From contig CALEPV010000016.1 of the NCBI GenBank assembly GCA_937910905.1, positions 1 through 54,703 of the forward strand: 54,703 bases of DNA, in the 5' to 3' direction. This stretch comes from an uncultured Prevotellaceae bacterium. GTDB lineage: Bacteria; Bacteroidota; Bacteroidia; Bacteroidales; Bacteroidaceae. Shown here piece after piece: positions 48,992 through 54,703 of the stretch (the first letter of the stretch is position 1; every line of letters begins with the position of its first letter). The notes beneath the pieces are model-generated. The model had not been told where the DNA came from, did no database searches, and saw only the letters and a list, made by a program, of their open reading frames with translations. The position numbers and the translations under genes were made by a program.

Positions 48992-49954
48992 ATGGCACGG
49001 AAGCGTACAGCGCGAAGGACACCTCTTATGCGAACTTTCTGGAACACAAACAAAGGGCTGCATACACTCGATGCATGGCAGCCCAACAGCTGGGTGCAGG
49101 TGACATGCCCAACGCCCGATGATGCCAACTTCCTGCAACAGGAGTTGCACATACCCGATTACTTCCTTGACGATATAGCCGATGCCGAAGAGCGTGCACG
49201 CTATGACTACGACGATGGGTGGATTCTCATCATCCTGCGTGTGCCGTATGTCAAGGAAGTAAGAAGCCGCACACCGTTCACTACAATCCCCTTGGGCATC
49301 ATCCTCAGGGGCGATGTGTGCATCACTGTGTGCAACTATGAGACCAATCTGATGATAGACTTCGTCACCTACCAGCAGCGCCGAGGCGTGGGATTCACCG
49401 ATGCCGTCGACATGGTGTTCAGGCTCTTCCTGAGCACGGCGGTGTGGTACCTGAAGCGACTCAAGCAGATAAACGGTCTGATAGAAGCTGCCAAGCAGCA
49501 TCTGGACCGCAAGGTGGACAATGCCGACCTTATCAGTCTGTCGCGCCTGCAGGACAGCCTCACATACTTCGCCACATCCATCCGTGGCAACGAGACACTG
49601 CTGTCGAAGCTTAAGTTCAAACTGCCGGTCGACGAGCTGGATTCCGACCTGATTGAAGACGTGAGCATTGAGATGAACCAGGCACGTGAGACTACAGGTA
49701 TATACTCCAACATCCTGGAGTCGACGATGGATACATACGCCAACATCATCAACAACAATGTGTCTAGGGTCATGCAGACACTTACGCTGGTGACCTTGTT
49801 CCTGATGGTGCCTACGTTGGTGGCGAGCTTCTTCGGTATGAACCTCATCAACGGACTGGAGTCCAACCCCTTCGGATTCCCCATGGCCATCATCTTGTCG
49901 GTGCTGCTTACCACCGCTTTCTGGTGGTATGCACGCCACAAGACGTGGATATAG
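48992..49954 (+). CDS. corA: CorA-family divalent metal ion transporter
   Basis: A 320-residue magnesium/cobalt channel. The N-terminal cytoplasmic funnel includes YDDGWILIILRVPYVKE and a long helix with acidic repeats (VDMVFRLFLSTAVWYLKRLKQ, RLQDSLTYFATSIRGNETLL, YANIINNNVSRVMQTLTLVT). Two C-terminal membrane helices flank the signature FFGMNLINGLES (GMN motif). The start is uncertain: the ATG at 48992 is used here, but the ATG at 49028 (MRTFWNTNKG) would also give an intact protein. Long leader with promoter at 48837. Confidence 0.92.
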   Translation: MARKRTARRTPLMRTFWNTNKGLHTLDAWQPNSWVQVTCPTPDDANFLQQELHIPDYFLDDIADAEERARYDYDDGWILIILRVPYVKEVRSRTPFTTIPLGIILRGDVCITVCNYETNLMIDFVTYQQRRGVGFTDAVDMVFRLFLSTAVWYLKRLKQINGLIEAAKQHLDRKVDNADLISLSRLQDSLTYFATSIRGNETLLSKLKFKLPVDELDSDLIEDVSIEMNQARETTGIYSNILESTMDTYANIINNNVSRVMQTLTLVTLFLMVPTLVASFFGMNLINGLESNPFGFPMAIILSVLLTTAFWWYARHKTWI

Positions 49955-50017
49955 AGCAAAAATCTGCGAAACATTAGGCAATAACAATTAAAATACCGTA
50001 ATTTGCACTGATTTACT

Positions 50018-50243
50018 TTAAGTAGGTGATCAAAATTAGTTTCATGTATCTTATCTTCTATCTGGATGCAGATCTTTCTTTCAGGTGGGCGCTTGCGGCA
50101 AAATATACGTTCAAGTCTTCGCTTGCAAAGACAGAGCGTGCTCTGTGACTCAAACGAGAAGGAAAAGATGCGCCAGAGAGAAATAAAAAGCAGAAAGACA
50201 CCTACGAAAAGGATATGTAAAGTAAATATGATTACCTACTTAA
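50018..50243. repeat. Inverted-repeat bounded segment upstream of the DUF349 gene
   Basis: Arms at 50018-50038 and 50223-50243 match at 18 of 21 positions as inverted repeats (core TTAAGTAGGT / ACCTACTTAA) and enclose 184 bp. The segment fills most of the 301-bp gap between corA and the DUF349 gene. Inside are a palindrome ACAGAGCGTGCTCTGT (50131-50146), a duplicated CGCTTGC, and a leftward promoter-like pair: CAAA at 50126-50129 and GCAAAATATA at 50098-50107 (minus strand TTTG, 18-bp spacer, TATATTTTGC). No convincing gene lies in it. A rightward near-consensus TAATTTGC sits just outside at 49999-50006. Confidence 0.75.
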
Positions 50244-50255
50244 TATCGTAATACA

Positions 50256-52097
50256 ATGACTGAGACCAACGAGCTGCAGGCTGCTCCCGAATTGGAGCCA
50301 GTAGCAGCAGAACAACACGAAGCACCGGTGCCCGTAGCCGAAGAGACACCGGCAGAAGAAACAACTGCCACGCCTATATACGAAACGAAGGCACAGGTAG
50401 TGGAGCGCATGAAGGCTATTGAGGCCGAGGCCACGGGTGGCGACAAGGGCGAGCTGGACTTGTTGAAGCAGGTGTTCTACAAGCTGCACCGCGCAGAGCA
50501 ACTGGCCGCACGGACTGCATTTATTGAGGCCGGAGGCAGTGCCGAGGAGTGGCACGCTGAAGTAGACCCCAAAGAGGAGAGCTTCAAGGCAGCACTGGCG
50601 GCCATCAGAGCCCGTCGTGCAGAGCTGGCAGAGGCAGCGGAGCACAAGAAGGCAGAGAATCTGGAGCGCAAGCTGGCCATTATAGAGCGCATCAAGGAAA
50701 TGGCAGTAAGCCCGGAGGACGCCAACCAGCATTACGACGAGTTTAAGCGTATGCAGGCTGAGTGGCGTGAGATAGGCGCAGTGCCGCCGGAGAAGGCAAC
50801 GGAGACATGGAAGAACTACCAGCTGTATGTGGAGCAGTTCTACGACCTGCTGAAGCTCAACAGCGAGGCACGCGAATATGATTTCAAGAAGAACCTTGAG
50901 GCCAAGGAGCGCCTGATAGAACAGGCTGAGGCTCTGGCCGACGAGGAGGATATAGTGGCAGCATTCAACAAGCTACAGCGTCTGCACGCAGAGTACAAGG
51001 AGGTAGGCCCTGTGGCCAAGGAGCTTCGCGACCAGGTGTGGGAGCGCTTCAAAGCTGCTTCTACCGTCATCAACAAGCGTCATCAGGAGCACTTCGAGGC
51101 CATCAAGCAGAGCGAGGAAGAGAACCTCCAGAAGAAAGTAGCCCTGTGCGAGCAGGTGGAGGCAATACAGCTCGAAGGCATCTCATCGTTTGCTCAGTGG
51201 GACGAGCTGACCAAGCAGGTGCTGGCTGCACAGGCTGAATGGAAGACTATAGGCTATGCTTCGCACAAGCAGAACGCCCTGGTGTTCGACCGCTTCCGTG
51301 TTGCGTGCGACCGCTTCTTCACCACTAAGGCAGAGTACTACCACAACGTCAAGGACGAACAGAACACCAATCTGGAGGCTAAGCGCAAGCTCGTTGAGGA
51401 GGCTGAGGCTCTTCAGAACAGTACGGAGTGGCGCAAGACGGCCGACCGTCTGATAGAGCTGCAGAAGAACTGGAAGACCATCGGTGCTGTGCCTCGCAAG
51501 TACAGCGAGTCACTGTGGAAGCGCTTCACAGCAGCCTGCGACAAGTTCTTCGAGGCTAAGAACGCACAGCATAGCGAGCAGCGTACAGCTGAGCGGGAGA
51601 ATCTGGAGGCTAAGCAGGGCATCATAGAGCAGCTGAAGGCACTGGCAGGGGACAAGGCGAATGCCACAATTGAGCAGGTGAAGGAACTGCAGGCCAAGTG
51701 GAACGAGATAGGACATGTACCTTTCCGCGACAAGGACAAGCTGTATGCCGAGTACCGTGCAGCGGCCGATGAACTGTATCGCCAGTTCGGTGCCTCGCAG
51801 ACACGTCGTCGCCTGGAGAACTTCCAGCGCAGCGTCAAGCAGGCTGTGGCCAAGGGCGAAAGCACACTGGGCCGCGAGCGCGAGCGTCTGCTGCGCATAT
51901 TCGAGAGCCGCAAGGCAGAGATACAGACATACGAGAACAACCTGAACTTCCTCAGCGCCAAGTCCAAGAGCGGCAACAGTTTGGTGGCAGAGATGAACCG
52001 CAAGCTGGAGAAAGCACGCGAGGAACTCGCACTGTTGTCGGATAAGATAAAGACCGTAACAGCCGAGATGCAGGCTGGCGCTGCCAAGGAGCAATGA
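50256..52097 (+). CDS. DUF349 repeat protein
   Basis: A 613-residue, strongly helical, charged cytoplasmic protein. An acidic Ala/Pro/Glu-rich front of 45 residues is followed by at least five DUF349-type units recognisable by W-[KR]-x-I-G-x-V/A (AEWREIGAVPPEKATETWKN, AEYKEVGPVAKELRDQVWER, AEWKTIGYASHKQNALVFDR, KNWKTIGAVPRKYSESLWKR, AKWNEIGHVPFRDKDKLYAE). A coiled-coil tail ends with a disordered Ala/Gln stretch. The family is widespread in Bacteroidota with no settled role; coiled-coil scaffolding is likely. It is preceded by an unusual inverted repeat and overlaps topB by 4 bp. Confidence 0.9.
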   Translation: MTETNELQAAPELEPVAAEQHEAPVPVAEETPAEETTATPIYETKAQVVERMKAIEAEATGGDKGELDLLKQVFYKLHRAEQLAARTAFIEAGGSAEEWHAEVDPKEESFKAALAAIRARRAELAEAAEHKKAENLERKLAIIERIKEMAVSPEDANQHYDEFKRMQAEWREIGAVPPEKATETWKNYQLYVEQFYDLLKLNSEAREYDFKKNLEAKERLIEQAEALADEEDIVAAFNKLQRLHAEYKEVGPVAKELRDQVWERFKAASTVINKRHQEHFEAIKQSEEENLQKKVALCEQVEAIQLEGISSFAQWDELTKQVLAAQAEWKTIGYASHKQNALVFDRFRVACDRFFTTKAEYYHNVKDEQNTNLEAKRKLVEEAEALQNSTEWRKTADRLIELQKNWKTIGAVPRKYSESLWKRFTAACDKFFEAKNAQHSEQRTAERENLEAKQGIIEQLKALAGDKANATIEQVKELQAKWNEIGHVPFRDKDKLYAEYRAAADELYRQFGASQTRRRLENFQRSVKQAVAKGESTLGRERERLLRIFESRKAEIQTYENNLNFLSAKSKSGNSLVAEMNRKLEKAREELALLSDKIKTVTAEMQAGAAKEQ

Positions 52098-53941
52098 TTG
52101 TCTGTATAGCAGAAAAACCCTCCGTAGCACATGACATCGCCAACGTTCTTGGCGCGACGCGCGACTGCGGAGGGTTTATTGAAGGCAATGGCTATCAGGT
52201 TACGTGGACTTTCGGTCACCTGTGTGAACTCAAGGAACCGCACGAGTACAACGAACTGTGGCGCAGGTGGAGCCTTGCGCAACTGCCAATGATACCACCC
52301 CGCTTCGGCATCAAGCTGAAGAACGACAGCGGGGTGGCGCGTCAGTTTGCAGTCATTGAGAAGCTGATGCAGGCGGCCGACACCATAATCAACTGCGGTG
52401 ATGCCGGTCAGGAGGGAGAGCTGATACAACGATGGGTGATGCAGAAGGCCGGAGCAAAGTGCCCCGTGAAGCGCCTCTGGATAAGCTCGCTGACCGAGGA
52501 TGCCATACGCCAGGGCTTCAACAACCTGAAGGACCAGAGCCAGTATCAGAGCCTGTACGAGGCCGGGCTGTGCCGCGCCATAGGCGACTGGATGCTCGGC
52601 ATGAATGCCACACGGCTATATACGATAAAGTATGGCCAGCGGAACTATGACCTGCAGGCCGTCACAGACAAGAAGCGCAGCGACCAGCACCCCGTGTTGT
52701 CCATCGGACGAGTGCAGACGCCGACGCTGGCACTAATAGTGCGCAGGCAGCAGGAGATAGAGAACTTCAAGCCAGAAACCTACTGGGTGCTGTCAACAAT
52801 ATACCGCAACACGCTCTTCACGGCTATCATGGAGGAGGGTGAGCGCGGATTCCGTACGCAGGAGGAAGGACAGAAGGCGCTGGACAGCATACGTCCGCTG
52901 CCATTCACAATCACCGATGTACAGAAGAAGGCTGGGCGCGAGGGAGCACCACGCCTGTTCGACCTGACTTCACTGCAGGTGGAGTGCAACAAACGCTATG
53001 GCTATTCTGCCGACCAGACGCTGCAGCTCATACAGAGCCTCTACGAGAAGAAGGTCACCACATACCCGCGTGTTGACACCACATACCTGCCCAATGATGT
53101 ATATCCACAGTGCCCGCAGATTCTGTCCAATATGACGCCATACGCGCGTTTCATCACACCGCTGACAGAGACGGGCAAGCCGCTGGAGAGGAACAAGAAG
53201 GTGTTTGACGACAGCAAGGTGACCGACCACCATGCTATCATACCAACGGCTGTACCTGTGATTACGGCATTCCTGAGCGACATGGAGAAGCGTGTCTACG
53301 ACCTCGTGGCACGACGCTTCATCGGCGTGTTCTATCCCGACTGCCGCTTCGAGCAGACCACAGTCACGGGCAAGGTGGACGATGTCTCATTCCGTGCTAC
53401 GGGCAAGCGCATCATAGACCCTGCATGGCGGGTGCTGTGGGAGAAGAAGAGAAAGGCCGATGATGACGAGAAGCCAGAGGCTGAGGACGAGGAGCGCACG
53501 CTGCCTCCATTCACCAAGGGCGAGAGCGGCCCGCATGAGCCGACGCTGACCGAGCGTCAGACCACACCGCCTAAGCCATACACCGAGGCCACTCTGCTAC
53601 GGGCTATGGAGACAGCTGGCAAGATGGTTGAGGACGAGGAACTGCGCGATGCACTGAAGGAGAACGGTATCGGACGCCCTTCCACACGTGCTGCCATCAT
53701 TGAGACACTGTTCAAGCGCCAGTACATACGTCGCAACCGAAAGAGCCTGGCTCCCACGCCGACCGGCATCCAGCTGATAGGACTGATACGCAACGAACTG
53801 CTGAAGAGCGCGGAGCTCACCGGCCTATGGGAGAAGAAGCTCCGCATGATAGAGCGCCACGAGTACGATGCACACGCCTTCATGGACGAGCTGAAACAGA
53901 TGGTTAGCGACCTTGTACTGTCTGTAATGCGCGACAATTGA
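52094..53941 (+). CDS. topB: DNA topoisomerase III (type IA)
   Basis: A 615-residue type IA topoisomerase. The toprim domain opens IVCIAEKPSVAHDIANVLGA, with NCGDAGQEGELI containing the metal-binding acidic residues. The catalytic Tyr324 is in VTTYPRVDTTYLP, preceded by SIGRVQTPTLALIVRRQ and GYSADQTLQLIQSLYEKK. Later motif ENGIGRPSTRAAIIETLFKR is also conserved. No C-terminal zinc fingers are present, as in other topB enzymes of this size. It decatenates DNA, often with RecQ. Its ATG overlaps the DUF349 stop (ATGA). Confidence 0.95.
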   Translation: MIVCIAEKPSVAHDIANVLGATRDCGGFIEGNGYQVTWTFGHLCELKEPHEYNELWRRWSLAQLPMIPPRFGIKLKNDSGVARQFAVIEKLMQAADTIINCGDAGQEGELIQRWVMQKAGAKCPVKRLWISSLTEDAIRQGFNNLKDQSQYQSLYEAGLCRAIGDWMLGMNATRLYTIKYGQRNYDLQAVTDKKRSDQHPVLSIGRVQTPTLALIVRRQQEIENFKPETYWVLSTIYRNTLFTAIMEEGERGFRTQEEGQKALDSIRPLPFTITDVQKKAGREGAPRLFDLTSLQVECNKRYGYSADQTLQLIQSLYEKKVTTYPRVDTTYLPNDVYPQCPQILSNMTPYARFITPLTETGKPLERNKKVFDDSKVTDHHAIIPTAVPVITAFLSDMEKRVYDLVARRFIGVFYPDCRFEQTTVTGKVDDVSFRATGKRIIDPAWRVLWEKKRKADDDEKPEAEDEERTLPPFTKGESGPHEPTLTERQTTPPKPYTEATLLRAMETAGKMVEDEELRDALKENGIGRPSTRAAIIETLFKRQYIRRNRKSLAPTPTGIQLIGLIRNELLKSAELTGLWEKKLRMIERHEYDAHAFMDELKQMVSDLVLSVMRDN

Positions 53942-53973
53942 GGGCCTTCCGCAGATTATATATCGTTCTCCAT

Positions 53974-53983
53974 TGACCTTTGC
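53974..53983 (+). promoter_or_regulatory. Degenerate -7 element (TGACCTTTGC) of the SIR2-like gene
   Basis: TTTGC is intact but TA is replaced by GA. It lies 21 bp before the ATG at 54005. Confidence 0.4.
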
Positions 53984-54004
53984 ACGAACTATACACAACC
54001 ATCA

Positions 54005-54370
54005 ATGGCAATCTTCAACAAAATAAAGAAAGACTATCTGGAATCTACACGCCAGTGGGATGTGCTTATCACAAAGATAATGCAGGGCAACGTAGTGCCC
54101 GTCATTGGCCCGGAGGTGCTTGTGGATGATGAACGTGGTACAAATCCGCATCGGATACTCATCGAGGACCTCGCCTAGGCCTATGAGATAGGTAGCCAGC
54201 CAACTTCGTTCTCGGAACTGCTGTTCGACAAGGACTTCACACCTGCCGACCGCAAGAACATCTATGCCATGCTGGGCGATGCGTTCAGCCAGCCGCTGTT
54301 CCAGCCATCGCACCTGCTACGCAGGCTGGTCAAGATCAAGCAGTTCCCATTCATCATCACGACGTCCTGA
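54005..54370 (+). pseudogene. SIR2-like domain gene, broken by an amber stop and an IS insertion
   Basis: The frame starts MAIFNKIKKDYLESTRQWDV and carries the SIR2-like nucleotide-binding opening GNVVPVIGPEVLV. At codon 58 a TAG (54176-54178) replaces what is probably CAG, as the frame continues sensibly with AYEIGSQPTSFSELLFDKDF and LVKIKQFPFIITTS. The expected next residues (like FDFL) are missing: at about 54368 the sequence turns into the end of a transposon. SIR2-like proteins of this type are often NAD-consuming defence effectors. Here both defects make it inactive unless the two halves act separately. Confidence 0.75.
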
Positions 54371-54703
54371 CTTCGGGAATGCGTCACCCAAAACACCTTT
54401 TGAGGTCAAAAAGAGGCTTGACGGCCTGCTGCTCCTCAGTCAGGAACAGCGTTTTCGTTAACCTCTGCTGATTATATGGCAGCCGCATTGTGATGGTGGG
54501 TATGGTCTTGGCTATTTCGAGGGCTTTGTCTACACTCAAGGGAAACTTCATCAGTTTGAGAATCCTCTCCAGTTCCTTGTACACCTTGTATGCGATGAAA
54601 CAGATGCAGATATGCGCCTCTATCCTTCTTGGCGTAAAATGAAACACTGGGCGTGCCTCCAGATTCCCCTTCGTGACTCTGAATGCCTTTTCCACTACCC
54701 AGA
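54371..54703 (-). mobile_element. Left end of an IS4/IS1634-type insertion sequence
   Basis: The IS begins near 54368-54371, immediately after the SIR2-like frame breaks, and runs off the window. It contains the C-terminal part of a transposase gene. The terminal inverted repeat and target duplication cannot be confirmed because only one end is visible. Confidence 0.65.
54384..54703 (-). CDS. IS4/IS1634-family DDE transposase, C-terminal part
   Basis: 106 codons are visible, open at the window edge, ending at the TGA at 54386-54384. The residues WVVEKAFRVTKGNLEARPVF contain the last catalytic Glu with the E-x6-K spacing of the IS4-group YREK signature, followed by HFTPRRIEAHICICFIAYKVYKELER, which I associate with IS1634-like transposases. 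The N-terminal catalytic Asp residues lie outside the window. The tail FDLKRCFG is at the IS end. Confidence 0.85.
   Translation of the reverse strand, partial: WVVEKAFRVTKGNLEARPVFHFTPRRIEAHICICFIAYKVYKELERILKLMKFPLSVDKALEIAKTIPTITMRLPYNQQRLTKTLFLTEEQQAVKPLFDLKRCFG

Noticed and set aside
50066..50251. 61-codon ORF inside the inverted-repeat segment
   Set aside because: It starts inside the segment, is highly basic with no known motif, crosses the right arm and ends 4 bp before the DUF349 start. It is likely chance.
54176..54178. TAG as a recoded (read-through) codon
   Set aside because: TAG is used as the ordinary stop in several intact genes here (for example 2854-2856 and 43970-43972), and the gene is also cut by an IS, so a mutation is simpler.

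Overview
The window looks like a chromosomal stretch from a member of the Bacteroidales, probably a Prevotellaceae-like gut or oral bacterium. The evidence is a Bacteroidota-type -7 promoter motif (TAnnTTTGC) in front of nearly every transcription unit, no clear Shine-Dalgarno sequences, a PorT-type secretion protein with matching C-terminal sorting tails on secreted proteins, a TamB/TamL pair, an aspartokinase-homoserine dehydrogenase/apgM-like/thrC operon, and recJ next to recQ. Base composition is GC-rich throughout except for the first half of one large surface protein. I cannot name the species.

Layout. 1-1579: a partial small protein and a clostripain-type lipoprotein (minus strand). 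1675-10245: an orphan histidine kinase, ndk, an M23/LysM peptidase, a DUF1599 protein with a DoxX-like membrane protein, then recJ and recQ. 10235-10981: an outer-membrane barrel. 11171-16480: the threonine operon (thrA, apgM-like, thrC). 16529-18665: nadD and a REP-associated tyrosine transposase (RAYT). 18940-23589: a 1309-residue surface protein, a 53-residue peptide and an orphan IS66 accessory gene. 23643-30912: tamB and tamL. 30942-37095 (minus): asnA, porT, and a five-gene unit running VTC domain, DUF4956, DUF2490, small secreted protein, beta-helix protein. 37279-38800: frr and rsgA. 38797-43972: a small lipoprotein divergent from a TonB-dependent receptor and a GH13 enzyme. 44125-48778: parC, a DUF3316 protein and an S41 peptidase. 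48992-53941: corA, a DUF349 protein and topB. 54005-54703: a SIR2-like pseudogene cut by an IS of the IS4/IS1634 type that runs off the window.

The most unusual content is repetitive. (a) The RAYT gene carries its own REP-like hairpins (GGCGG-TTYGT-CCGCC) in a linker inside its catalytic domain, expanded as 15-bp and 225-bp repeats. The same hairpin core lies in thrC, where it belongs to an in-frame 48-bp tandem array. This looks like REP elements that entered coding sequence without breaking the frame. (b) Two arrays of four 18-bp palindromic units at an exact 22-bp period, each beginning 8 bp after a stop codon (2865-2948 and 43981-44064), are unlike any repeat I can name. (c) A 21-bp inverted repeat encloses 184 bp in front of the DUF349 gene and contains a backward-facing promoter-like sequence, so it may be an invertible switch, a MITE or a folded leader. 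(d) A second family of CCCCTCCC-type hairpins is read through in frame in thrC and in the N-terminus of tamB.

Functional links: PorT implies a type IX secretion system that could export the surface proteins with sorting-like tails. TamB and TamL form one envelope-assembly module. The VTC-DUF4956-DUF2490-beta-helix operon looks like a coherent but poorly described envelope system.
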